Below, piece by piece: positions 44,051 to 52,310 of a stretch of 64,000 bases of DNA. Location of the stretch: the NCBI RefSeq assembly GCF_029351045.1, contig NZ_JARKIN010000001.1, positions 3,460,501-3,524,500 of the forward strand, read 5' to 3'. The stretch is from Streptomyces sp. WMMB303 (lineage in GTDB: Bacteria; Actinomycetota; Actinomycetes; Streptomycetales; Streptomycetaceae). Position 1 is the stretch's first letter; every line of letters begins with the position of its first letter. The position numbers were made by a program, and so were the translations under genes. The notes under the pieces were generated by a model that worked only from the letters and a program-made list of their open reading frames with translations, was not told where the DNA came from and searched no databases.

Positions 44051-46213
44051 TCACCGGCGCGGTTCCGGATCGGGCCGGGTGGCCCAGCCAAGAGCCTGAT
44101 CGCGGTCGGCGTGCAACGCCCTGTGGAACAGCGCCTGGTACGCGGTGTCTCCCAGCTGCGCCCGGGCCGCGGCCTGCCCCTCGTCCCGCAACGGGGCCAC
44201 CTCGGGGGTGCCGCGCTGCGGGTGGCCCACGATCTCCCAGTGCTGCGCGGCGGCGCCGTAGGCGAGCGCGGCCCGCTCCGGCTCGCCCTCCCGCGCCTGG
44301 GCGGCGGCCAGCAACTCCAGCCCGAGAGCGATGCCGAAGCGGTCCCCGATGCGGCGCTTCGCGTCGAGCATGTCCCGCGCGTGGGCGCCCGCCGGGCCCG
44401 GCCGGTCCTCGAAGAGCGCGATCAGCGCCAACTGGTAGTCGGTGTACGAACGGGTCCAGTACTCCCCGAGCCGTACGCACTCCCGGCGCAGGGCCTCGGC
44501 CTCGCGGCGGGCCTCCTTGAGCCGTCCGGCGCCGGTGAGCGCGAACAGCCGGGCCAGCCGGCACAGGGTGCTGCCGAAGGCGGGTTCCGGCGCGCGGCCG
44601 GTGTCGCGCAGCGCCGCGTCGGCCGTCGCCAGGGCCGCCAGCGGGCGTCCGGCCAGCAGCGCGGCGAGCGCCTCCAGATAGGCGGCCCCGCGCAGCCCTT
44701 CCTCGTTCCGCGCGAGGCCGGCCTCCCGCCGGGTCAGCTCGGCGAGCGCGCGGCCCGACTCGTGGTCCCCGTGGAGCACTCGGGCCAGGCCCAGCGACCA
44801 CAGGCCGCGCGTCCGCGCCTCGCTCGACCCCTCGGTGCAGGCCAGTGCCAGCTCCAGATAGTGGTGGGTCTCGTAGAGGTGACCGCAGCACACCCAGAAG
44901 AAGGCCACGTTCCCGGCCAGCTCCAGGGCCGCGGCCGGGTCGGAGGCCAACAGGAACCGCAGTGCCTCGCGCACGTCGTGGTACAGCTCCTCGATCCGCT
45001 CGTACCACCCCTGCTGGCGCGCCCCGGGCCACTCGGTGCGGGCCTGCCGTGACAGCTCCACGACCGCGGCGGCGTGCCGGGTGGCCAGTTGCTCGGTCTC
45101 GCCCAGTTCCCGCAGCCACATCCGGCCGTACTCGCGGATGCTGTCCAGCAGCCGGTAGCGGCCCCCCTCGACGGTGACGACCGACTTGTTCACCAGACCA
45201 GCCAGGCAGGAGCGCAGCTCCCCGGAGGTCAAGGGGCCGCCGCTGCAGACCTGTTCGGCGAGTCCGCCGTCGAATCCGGCGGGGAAGACGGTCAGCCGGG
45301 CCCATAGCAGGCGTTCGGTGGGGCGGCACAGCTCGTGGCTCCAGCCCACGGCCGTCCGCACGGCGCTGTGCCGTGCGGGGCGCCGAAGCTCCTCGCCGGG
45401 CCCGGACAGCCCGGCAGCGGCGCCGCCCGGCGGCCCGGAGCCGGTGGGCCCGGAGGGCCCTCCCGGGTCGGATCGGCCGGGATCGTCGAGCAGATCCAGC
45501 CCGGAGCGGATCCGGTCCGAGGTCTCGGCCAGCGTGTGGTGGCGCAACTGTGCCGCCGCCAGCTCCAGGGCGAGCGGCACGCCGTCCAGCCGGGCGCACA
45601 GCTCCGCGGCCAGCCGCTGCTCGGGGACCTCGCGCAGCGGTCTGCCGACCGCCTCCGCGCGCTGCTGGAAGAGGGCGAGGGCCTCGGTGCCGGGCGTCAG
45701 TGGCGGTACGGGCAGCACGGTCTCGCGGATGGCGCCCAGCGGCTCCCTGCTGGTGGTCAGCACGGTCAGCCGCGGGCAGGCGGTCAGCAGTTCGCCGACC
45801 AGGTGGCGGCAGGACGGGACGAGGTGCTCGCACGAGTCGAGGACGAGCAGCACCGCGCGGTCCGCCACCCAGCCGCACAGGGCGTCCAGCGGTATCCGGG
45901 GAGTGTGGTCGGAGAGGCCGAGCGCGTCGGCCACGGTGGCGGCGAGGAGTTCGTCGCTCCGCAGCGGCCACAGGTCGGCCCAGTAGATGCTCCCGACTCC
46001 GGGCTGGGCGGTGCTCAGCGCGTGCAGGGCGAGCCGGGACTTGCCCACTCCGGATCCGCCGACGAGGGTCACCAGCCGCTGTTCCCTGAGCGCTTCGGCC
46101 AGCCGCGCCAGTTCGGCGGCCCTGCCGACGAAGGACGTGGTCTCCTCGGGGATGTTCTGCTGCACGGGGCCAGTCTTCCTGCCGACCGGCCGGTAGTCCG
46201 CCACTTCGGGCAT
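44051..46213 (-). CDS. STAND (AfsR/LAL-like) ATPase without DNA-binding domain
   Basis: The protein has about 720 residues. An NB-ARC/AfsR-type ATPase carries Walker A GGSGVGKS at 52-59, Walker B LLVLDSCEHL and TTSREPLGAI. A helical TPR-like region rich in Ala/Leu follows. The family usually adds an N-terminal SARP or a C-terminal LuxR helix-turn-helix; neither is present in frame, and the stop comes after PDPEPRR. The start is uncertain: ATG 46213 is used, and TTG 46252 or a GTG a few codons later are alternatives. It may act as a regulator through partner proteins, and whether it belongs to the biosynthetic cluster is open. Confidence 0.78.
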   Translation of the reverse strand: MPEVADYRPVGRKTGPVQQNIPEETTSFVGRAAELARLAEALREQRLVTLVGGSGVGKSRLALHALSTAQPGVGSIYWADLWPLRSDELLAATVADALGLSDHTPRIPLDALCGWVADRAVLLVLDSCEHLVPSCRHLVGELLTACPRLTVLTTSREPLGAIRETVLPVPPLTPGTEALALFQQRAEAVGRPLREVPEQRLAAELCARLDGVPLALELAAAQLRHHTLAETSDRIRSGLDLLDDPGRSDPGGPSGPTGSGPPGGAAAGLSGPGEELRRPARHSAVRTAVGWSHELCRPTERLLWARLTVFPAGFDGGLAEQVCSGGPLTSGELRSCLAGLVNKSVVTVEGGRYRLLDSIREYGRMWLRELGETEQLATRHAAAVVELSRQARTEWPGARQQGWYERIEELYHDVREALRFLLASDPAAALELAGNVAFFWVCCGHLYETHHYLELALACTEGSSEARTRGLWSLGLARVLHGDHESGRALAELTRREAGLARNEEGLRGAAYLEALAALLAGRPLAALATADAALRDTGRAPEPAFGSTLCRLARLFALTGAGRLKEARREAEALRRECVRLGEYWTRSYTDYQLALIALFEDRPGPAGAHARDMLDAKRRIGDRFGIALGLELLAAAQAREGEPERAALAYGAAAQHWEIVGHPQRGTPEVAPLRDEGQAAARAQLGDTAYQALFHRALHADRDQALGWATRPDPEPRR

Positions 46214-46392
46214 TCTCCCGGATGCGAAGGACTCGTGAGGATGAAGCGTCAACTCGCAAGCAGAATTGGGTTTTTACACTCGTTCGAGTGACGATGCAGG
46301 GGTGGCGCAGCGCCACCCCCAAAGGCCCTGCCTATGCTTACGGGCCGATTTCCTGGACTCCTACGGTCACAAGGTCATACGTGAGGGCACCG

Positions 46393-46968
46393 ATGGCACC
46401 GCACCCCGACGCGAGCGGCAGCAGGCTGTCCTCCACCGCACCAGAGCAGCTCCGGGCCACCGCCGAACAGCCCTGGGCGGGCGGAGCCGGCACCCCCGGC
46501 GAGGGGGCGGAGGCTCCGGCAGGCACGGTGCTGACCCGCGCCGAGCGCGGTCGCAGCGTGGTGGAGCTGCACGGGGAGATCGACCTGGCCGTGGTGCTGG
46601 CCACCACGCCCCGGCTCTACGCGCTCACCGCGGCTCCCGCCCCGCAGCTCGTCGCCGACCTGCGGCCGGTCACCTTCATCGACTGCAGCGGACTGGCCCT
46701 CCTCGTGGACATCCGGGCCCGGGTGCTGGCGAGCGGCGGCTCCTTCACCCTGGTGTGCGCCGACCCGCGGGTCCTGCGGCTGCTGCGGATCACCGGCCTG
46801 GAGGACGTCCTGGTCCCCGTGCCGGCGCCGGAGGCGCTCCCGGAGCAACCGGACCGGAACGCCGCGAACGCCGCGCGCCCCGCCGACGGCAGGGCGGACG
46901 TGCCGGACCGGGCGGACGGCCGGGACGGCGCGGACGGTCCGGACGCGGCCGGAGGACGGAAGGGCTGA
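46393..46968 (+). CDS. STAS-domain anti-sigma-factor antagonist
   Basis: This 191-residue protein has a STAS domain of the SpoIIAA/RsbV type at about 45-145. The phosphorylatable serine is S99 in FIDCSGLALL. An Ala/Gly/Pro-rich leader of 45 residues and an Asp/Arg/Ala-rich tail of about 45 residues flank it. GAGGG is spaced 5 bases ahead of ATG 46393. No cognate anti-sigma kinase is adjacent. The usual role is reversible sequestration of an anti-sigma factor in stress or development. Confidence 0.88.
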   Translation: MAPHPDASGSRLSSTAPEQLRATAEQPWAGGAGTPGEGAEAPAGTVLTRAERGRSVVELHGEIDLAVVLATTPRLYALTAAPAPQLVADLRPVTFIDCSGLALLVDIRARVLASGGSFTLVCADPRVLRLLRITGLEDVLVPVPAPEALPEQPDRNAANAARPADGRADVPDRADGRDGADGPDAAGGRKG

Positions 46969-47176
46969 CACCCCCGCTCACCCGACCGGAGCACCCGCGT
47001 GCCCGGCGGCGACGGCCGGCGCCCTCAAGGCGCCGCGGCACGCCGCCGCGACACCCGTGCCACGGGCCATCCACGCGCGGCGGGGCACCGCGCCGCCGAC
47101 AGCCCCGCGCCGTCGCCGTTCGCACAGCCGAGGGGCGGCGCCACCGACGGTCGCGGCGCCGGCCCTCGGAGGCGGG

Positions 47177-47920
47177 CTACTGCTTGTCGCGGCCCTCGGA
47201 CTCCGCGTCCTCCTGCTTGGCCCGGACCTCCGGGTCCAGCTCGCTCCCGTCGCTCCCGCTGCTCTCGGCGGGAGAGCCGTTCACGCTGGAGAGCGAGGTG
47301 CGGTCGTCGACCTCGGTCGCGGCCGGCGGCTCCACCAGCCAGTCCGGGTTCGCCTGCCGGTCCCACCAGCGCCAGGCGGCGTAGGCGCCGCCCGCCAGCA
47401 GCCCGATCAGACCGGCGCGCCGCACGAACCGGCCGGCGCGCGAGCGCCGGCGGCGGCGCCGGGTGAGCTTCTCGATCTCCTCGACCGTCACCTGACCGCG
47501 CAGCGCGGCCACCGCCGCGGCCCCGCGCGCCGCCGCTTCCTCGCGGGCCGGTCCGGCGGCGGCGCGGGCCTCCGTCATCGCCGTCTCCAGGCGCGGGCCT
47601 GCGTAGGCGGCCGCCCGGCGGGCCGCCTCCCGGGTGTGCTCGGCCGCGCGGCCCGCGGTCCTGTCCACCTCGGGAGGCAGGGCGTCGAGAGCCTGCGCGA
47701 CCCGGGGGCCGACGTAGTGCTCGTATCCTTCACGGGCGGAGTGGCGAGCCTGCTCGGCGGCCTTGGAGACCTTCGGCCCGAGCCGCGCACTCGCCTCATG
47801 GGCATAGCGCGCCGCGGTGTCCTTGGCTTGGCCCGCGTGGGGCTTCACCACTTCCGCGGCATGGCGCACGTTCTCCTTGGCCGTGCCGGTCGCAGCGCGC
47901 ACGCTTTCCTTGGCGGTCAC
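47177..47920 (-). CDS. DUF5324 family membrane protein
   Basis: This 247-residue Streptomyces-type protein has an Ala/Glu/Arg-rich amphipathic helical region (about 1-160) with regular YAHEA-like spacing, likely coiled coil. A basic cluster (RRRRRRSR) precedes a single hydrophobic helix (about 175-190), and an acidic tail ends EGRDKQ. It matches the DUF5324 architecture. Function is unknown. GTG 47920 is preceded by GGAGGAGGAACC, a very strong RBS. The gene heads the conserved ppiA-crgA block on its right and faces away from it. Confidence 0.82.
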   Translation of the reverse strand: MTAKESVRAATGTAKENVRHAAEVVKPHAGQAKDTAARYAHEASARLGPKVSKAAEQARHSAREGYEHYVGPRVAQALDALPPEVDRTAGRAAEHTREAARRAAAYAGPRLETAMTEARAAAGPAREEAAARGAAAVAALRGQVTVEEIEKLTRRRRRRSRAGRFVRRAGLIGLLAGGAYAAWRWWDRQANPDWLVEPPAATEVDDRTSLSSVNGSPAESSGSDGSELDPEVRAKQEDAESEGRDKQ

Positions 47921-48122
47921 GGTTCCTCCTCCTCGGTGGCTCATGACTCACGTGGCAGTCTCTCCGACAACGGAGGACAGGAAGTCGTTTTCCACCTGTT
48001 TCGAAGATCATGCCTGCCGGTGCTCCGCCCCGCTCTCCCGGTCGGGCATCCGGGTCAGCCATCGCCCCCGGCGTCCGTGGGAGGATCGGGGCGAGACAAT
48101 GCAGGCAGATGGAAGGTAGACC

Positions 48123-48650
48123 GTGGCCGAGCAACTCCACGCCATCCTGAAGACCAACCACGGCGACATCCGCGTTCAGCTCTTCCCGAACCATGCGCCC
48201 AAGACGGTCAAGAACTTCGTCGAGCTCGCCGAGGGCTCCCGCGAATGGACGCATCCGCAGACGGGTGAGAAGACCACGGCGAAGCTGTACGACGGCACCG
48301 TCTTCCACCGTGTGATCAGCGGCTTCATGATCCAGGGCGGGGACCCGCTGGGCAACGGCACCGGCGGCCCCGGGTACGAGTTCGGCGACGAGATCCACCC
48401 CGACCTCGCCTTCACCAAGCCGTACCTGCTGGCCATGGCCAACGCGGGTCCGGGCACCAACGGCTCGCAGTTCTTCGTCACCGTCGGTGCCACGACCTGG
48501 CTGACGGGCAAGCACACCATCTTCGGCGAGGTCGCGGACCAGGCCGGCCGGGAGGTCGTGGACAAGATCAGCGGTACCGAGACCAACCCTCGCACCGACC
48601 GTCCGGTGCAGGACGTCGTGCTGGAGTCCGTCGTCATCGAGCGGCAGTAA
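48123..48650 (+). CDS. ppiA: Cyclophilin-type peptidyl-prolyl isomerase
   Basis: This 175-residue enzyme catalyses proline cis-trans isomerisation during protein folding. Catalytic Arg is in VFHRVISGFMIQGGD, and GTNGSQFFVT, the conserved cyclophilin core strand, follows. No signal peptide is seen, so it is cytoplasmic. GTG 48123 has GGAAGG seven bases ahead. It is conserved next to the rhomboid and crgA genes in Streptomyces. Confidence 0.96.
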   Translation: MAEQLHAILKTNHGDIRVQLFPNHAPKTVKNFVELAEGSREWTHPQTGEKTTAKLYDGTVFHRVISGFMIQGGDPLGNGTGGPGYEFGDEIHPDLAFTKPYLLAMANAGPGTNGSQFFVTVGATTWLTGKHTIFGEVADQAGREVVDKISGTETNPRTDRPVQDVVLESVVIERQ

Positions 48651-48789
48651 CCGCGGCAGGCGGCGGCAGCCGGCGGCCGGCACCCGTCGGCGGGCCGGCG
48701 GCCCGAGCGGCAGCGGGAACCACACGCCTCACCCGTCCGTATGTCAGGGCGGGTGGGGCGTGTGCGTACGGGACACTGGAGGGGTGAGC

Positions 48790-49683
48790 GTGGAGCAGGA
48801 CGGACAACCCGGGGGCGGGGCCGCACAGCCGGCGCCGAAGTACTGCTACCGGCATCCGGACCAGGAGACGGGCATCTCGTGCACGCGCTGCGAGCGGCCC
48901 ATCTGCCCGGAATGCATGGTGGCGGCCTCCGTCGGATTCCAGTGCCCCGAATGTGTGCGGTCGGGCTCCGGGACCGGACACCGGCCGGGTGCAGATCGGC
49001 CCAGGACGGTGGCGGGCGGGCGCGTCACGGGGGATCCGCGGCTGGTCACGAAGGTGCTGCTGGGCATCAACGTGGCCGTCTTCATCGCGGTGCTCGCGGG
49101 CGGCGACCGGCTGCTGGACGAACTGCTGCTGTTCGGGCGGGCGGTCACCGAGCCGTACGGTCCGGTGGAGGGCGTCGCGGAAGGGCAGTGGTACCGGCTG
49201 CTGACCTCGATGTTCCTGCACCAGGAGATCTGGCACATCGCGATGAACATGCTCGGCTTGTGGTTCCTGGGCCCGCCGCTGGAGTCGGCGCTGGGCCGGT
49301 TGCGCTTCGCGGGCCTGTATCTGCTCTCCGGGCTGGCCGGCGGCGCGCTCACCTTTCTGCTGGCCGTGCCGCAGCAGGCGTCGCTGGGCGCCTCCGGCGC
49401 GATCTTCGGCCTGTTCGGCGCGATGGCCGTGCTGATGCGGCGGATGCGCTACGACATGCGGCCGATCCTGATCCTGCTGGCCATCAACCTGGTCTTCACC
49501 TTCACCTGGAAGAACATCGCCTGGGAGGCGCACGTCGGCGGCCTGGTCGCGGGTGTGCTGCTGGCCTACGCGATGGTGCACGCCCCGCGCGCACGGCGGA
49601 CCCTGGTGCAGGTCGGTGCCTTCGTACTGCTGCTGGCGGTGGTCGTGGTGCTGCTGGTGGTACGGACACTCCAGCTGACCTGA
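48790..49683 (+). CDS. Rhomboid intramembrane serine protease with zinc-ribbon-like N-terminus
   Basis: The protein has about 297 residues. An N-terminal B-box-like cysteine cluster (CYRHPDQETGISCTRC followed by CPECM and CPECV) precedes six membrane helices. Rhomboid residues are intact: Ser in GASGAIFG (about 201) and His in HVGGL (about 248). I chose GTG 48790 because GGAGG is spaced 7 bases ahead; the in-frame GTG 48784 touches the RBS. The stop codon lies inside a TGACC tandem repeat. Substrates are unknown. Confidence 0.93.
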   Translation: MEQDGQPGGGAAQPAPKYCYRHPDQETGISCTRCERPICPECMVAASVGFQCPECVRSGSGTGHRPGADRPRTVAGGRVTGDPRLVTKVLLGINVAVFIAVLAGGDRLLDELLLFGRAVTEPYGPVEGVAEGQWYRLLTSMFLHQEIWHIAMNMLGLWFLGPPLESALGRLRFAGLYLLSGLAGGALTFLLAVPQQASLGASGAIFGLFGAMAVLMRRMRYDMRPILILLAINLVFTFTWKNIAWEAHVGGLVAGVLLAYAMVHAPRARRTLVQVGAFVLLLAVVVVLLVVRTLQLT

Positions 49684-49710
49684 CCTGACCTGACCTGACC
49701 TGACCTGACC
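49676..49710. repeat. Seven tandem TGACC pentamers over the rhomboid stop codon
   Basis: Seven uninterrupted TGACC units begin in the last codons of the rhomboid gene. The second unit supplies its TGA stop. Slippage here would alter only the 3' tail or the stop context. Confidence 0.9.
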
Positions 49711-49783
49711 TGAGCCGGGTCGGGTCAGGCCGGTCGGGCGCGCCGGGTCGGCCGCCGGGGGCCGCCCGCCGGCCCCGGTCTCC

Positions 49784-50042
49784 GGTGGACAACCGGGTTG
49801 CCGGGACCTTCGTACGGTGCTCGAAAGTGGGCTCGACCCTCGGTTGTCCACAGCGGGTGCGGAATCTTGTGCACGGCGTGGTCCACTCGAGGCCGTCTTC
49901 GCTCAGGTGTGCGCATCCCTTGCTATTGCAGGGTCGACCTGGGCTCTTCCCGGCGCCGGTGCAGTCACATCGGCGTCAACACCCAGAAAGTTATCCACAG
50001 ATCTTGTGAGTTATCCAAGGCTGTGGATCAGCCTGTGGATAA
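49784..50042. other. DnaA-box cluster in convergent gap (rhomboid/crgA)
   Basis: Within the 362-base convergent gap 49684-50045 there are perfect boxes TTGTCCACA (49844-49852, plus), TTATCCACA (49991-49999, plus) and its reverse complement TGTGGATAA (50034-50042). Single-mismatch boxes are GGTGGACAA (49784-49792) and TGTGGATCA (50022-50030); TTATCCAAG (50011-50019) matches seven of nine. Because both flanking genes point into the gap, no promoter is needed here. A DnaA-binding (titration or reactivation) locus is therefore more likely than an operator. Confidence 0.8.
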
Positions 50043-50045
50043 CTC

Positions 50046-50306
50046 TTATTTCCACTGGGTGGAGACGACGAAGCCGGTCGCGATGAAGCCGAAGCCGACC
50101 ACGATGTTCCAGTTGCCCAGCGACTCGACCGGAAGCGAGTTGTTGGTGACGTAGAACACCACGATCCAGGCGAGGCCGATGCCGAACAGCGCCAGCATCA
50201 GCGGCGCGACCCAGCGGCGTCCGCCACCACGCAGGTCGATGTTGGTGGCCTTCTTCTCCGGCGGGGGCGTGAAGTCCGCTTTCTTCCGGGTACGTGACTT
50301 CGGCAC
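50046..50306 (-). CDS. crgA: CrgA cell-division regulator
   Basis: This 86-residue membrane protein inhibits or times FtsZ-ring formation in Streptomyces and recruits division partners in mycobacteria. The cytoplasmic head is basic ([18 protein letters not shown]). Two transmembrane helices follow, and the C-terminus ends with the CrgA hallmark STQWK. GTG 50306 has AGGAGAG six bases ahead. It is divergently transcribed from the DUF881 gene. Confidence 0.95.
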   Translation of the reverse strand: MPKSRTRKKADFTPPPEKKATNIDLRGGGRRWVAPLMLALFGIGLAWIVVFYVTNNSLPVESLGNWNIVVGFGFIATGFVVSTQWK

Positions 50307-50408
50307 GAGAGACTCTCCTGTCGATGCTCTGCTGACCGCCGTACGGCCCATGGGGACGGTGGTCCGTTAGCGTAGTGCTTTCCCAGGGTGGAGGGAGACA
50401 AGGGTACG

Positions 50409-51146
50409 GTGACCAGATCGTTGATCCGGCCTGCACGGCTGGCTGCCATAGGTGTCTTCGCCCTCGCGGGCCTCATCTTCTGGGTCAGCTTCAACACGGC
50501 GCAAGGGACGAACATCCGCAGCGACAGTTCGATGCTGCGGCTCTCCGACCTCATCCAGGAGCGCAGCAGGCAGAACGCGGAGCTGGACCGCCAGGCGGCC
50601 GGGCTCCGCCGCCAGGTCGACAAGCTCGCCCGGCGCGACGACGGCAGCACCCGCGACCAGGACCGCAGGCTCGACGACCTGGAGAAGCGCGCGGGACTCA
50701 AGAAGCTGTCCGGCCAGGGGCTGACCGTCACCCTGGACGACGCCCCCAGCAACGCCACCGCCAAGGTCCCCGGACTCCCCGACCCCGAGCCCAATGACCT
50801 GGTCATCCACCAGCAGGACCTGCAGGCGGTCGTCAACGCCCTGTGGCAGGGCGGCGCCAAGGGCATCAAGGTGATGGACCAGCGGCTCATCTCCACCAGT
50901 GCCGTGCGCTGCGTGGGCAACACCCTCATCCTCCAGGGCCGCGTCTATTCCCCGCCCTACAAGGTCAGCGCCGTCGGGGACCGGGAGCAGCTGCGCACCG
51001 CGCTCGACAAGGCTCCCGCGATCCGCAACTACCTCGAGTACGTGGACGCCTACGGTCTCGGCTGGAAGGTCGAGGAGCACAAGGCGATGACGCTTCCCGG
51101 CTACTCCGGCACAGTGGATCTCCAGCAGGCCGAGCCCGTGCGGTGA
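50409..51146 (+). CDS. DUF881 membrane-anchored protein
   Basis: This protein of about 245 residues has one N-terminal membrane helix (LAAIGVFALAGLIFWVSF), then a coiled coil (about 40-90, Gln/Arg/Glu heptads). The extracellular DUF881 domain with NDLVIHQQDLQAVVNALW and PYKVSAVGD follows. It is conserved beside crgA and the sortase genes, and a role in septum or cell-surface assembly is presumed. I prefer GTG 50409; GTG 50388 would add seven residues. Confidence 0.88.
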   Translation: MTRSLIRPARLAAIGVFALAGLIFWVSFNTAQGTNIRSDSSMLRLSDLIQERSRQNAELDRQAAGLRRQVDKLARRDDGSTRDQDRRLDDLEKRAGLKKLSGQGLTVTLDDAPSNATAKVPGLPDPEPNDLVIHQQDLQAVVNALWQGGAKGIKVMDQRLISTSAVRCVGNTLILQGRVYSPPYKVSAVGDREQLRTALDKAPAIRNYLEYVDAYGLGWKVEEHKAMTLPGYSGTVDLQQAEPVR

Positions 51147-51405
51147 GCGTGCCCGCGCCGGGCCCTCCCGGGCCGAGCACGTCCCTGCCGAACAGGTCCG
51201 CGGCACGGATGTTCGCGGCCGACGGGAAGCGGGCCGGCAGCCACCGGTCGATCGCCTGGGCGCGGCCGGACGGCACCCGGTCGGCGAGCGTGGGGAAGAC
51301 GGACGCGCTCACGCGCCGAGGCCGTACTCTGACGCCGTACTCTTGGGTGGGCCGAACGGCATGCGTGCCCGACGGGCGCGGGAGGAGAGAGGACGGCATC
51401 GCGGG

Positions 51406-51615
51406 ATGTACGGCTGGATCTGGCGGCATCTGCCGGGCAACGTCTATGTACGCGCACTGATTTCGGCGGTACTGGTGACCGGGGCCGTCTTTCTGCTGTT
51501 CCAATACGTCTTCCCGTGGGCGGAGCCGCTGCTGCCCTTCAACGACGTGACCGTGGACGGTGCCGCCGGCCGGGCCGCCGGGATCGCGGGCACGGTCGCG
51601 GGAGGCACGCCGTGA
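51406..51615 (+). CDS. Small single-pass membrane protein
   Basis: The protein has 69 residues. MYGWIWRHLPGN is followed by one hydrophobic helix (LISAVLVTGAVFLLFQYVFPW) and a conserved LPFNDVTVD segment, then an Ala/Gly tail. It matches a small protein found in Streptomyces between DUF881 and the pabA-like gene. The stop overlaps the next gene's GTG (GTGA), so the two are translationally coupled. ATG 51361 in frame is an alternative start. Function is unknown. Confidence 0.8.
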   Translation: MYGWIWRHLPGNVYVRALISAVLVTGAVFLLFQYVFPWAEPLLPFNDVTVDGAAGRAAGIAGTVAGGTP

Positions 51616-52310
51616 GCGCCCGGATCCTGGTCGTGGACAACTACGACAGCTTCGTCTTCAACCTCGTCCAGTACCTCTACCAGCTCGGCGCCACCTGCGA
51701 GGTGGTCCGCAACGACGAGGTCGAGCCGGGACACGCCGAGGCGGGCTTCGACGGGGTGCTCCTCTCCCCCGGACCGGGCGCACCCGAGGAGGCCGGAGTC
51801 TGCATCGGCATGGTGCGGCACTGCGCGGCCCGCGGTATTCCCGTCTTCGGGGTCTGCCTGGGCATGCAGTCGATGGCGGTCGCCTACGGCGGCGTCGTCG
51901 GCCGGGCGCCCGAGCTGCTGCACGGCAAGACCTCCGTCGTCTCGCACGAGGGTGCGGGCGTGTTCGCCGGACTGCCCTCGCCCTTCACCGCGACGCGCTA
52001 CCACTCGCTGGCCGTCCGCGGTGCGCTCCCGGACACGCTGGAGGTCACGGCCTGGACGGCGCCGGGCGGCGCGGACGCCGCCACCCCCGCTCAGGGGGCC
52101 GGCACCGGCGGGGCCGGCCTGGTGATGGGGCTGCGCCACCGCGAGCTGCCCGTCGAGGGGGTCCAGTTCCACCCCGAGTCGGTCCTCACCGAGGGCGGCC
52201 ACCGGATGCTGGCCAACTGGCTGGTGCGCTGCGGTGACACCGGCGCCGTGGAGCGCTCCGCGGGGCTGGAGGTGCCGCGCGGCGCCGGTCTGGGGACGGT
52301 CACCGGGTGA
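51612..52310 (+). CDS. pabA: Aminodeoxychorismate/anthranilate synthase component II (glutamine amidotransferase)
   Basis: This 232-residue class I glutamine amidotransferase delivers ammonia to a chorismate-converting partner. Nucleophile C82 lies in GVCLGMQ; His and Glu of the triad lie in QFHPESV. LVVDNYDSFVFNL is the usual start. GTG 51612 overlaps the previous stop; the stop overlaps the sortase GTG. The partner subunit is not in the window, so folate versus tryptophan assignment is by context only. Confidence 0.9.
   Translation: MSARILVVDNYDSFVFNLVQYLYQLGATCEVVRNDEVEPGHAEAGFDGVLLSPGPGAPEEAGVCIGMVRHCAARGIPVFGVCLGMQSMAVAYGGVVGRAPELLHGKTSVVSHEGAGVFAGLPSPFTATRYHSLAVRGALPDTLEVTAWTAPGGADAATPAQGAGTGGAGLVMGLRHRELPVEGVQFHPESVLTEGGHRMLANWLVRCGDTGAVERSAGLEVPRGAGLGTVTG

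Noticed and set aside
13062..47176. Search for an attachment-site repeat of the tRNA-Ala 3' end at the right edge of the cluster.
   Set aside because: No second copy of the T-arm/acceptor sequence was seen near 42-47 kb and no integrase gene is present, so an integrative element is not supported.
49784..50042. Calling the DnaA-box cluster the chromosomal origin.
   Set aside because: oriC in Streptomyces lies between dnaA and dnaN, to the left of gyrB and outside this window; no AT-rich unwinding element is visible here.
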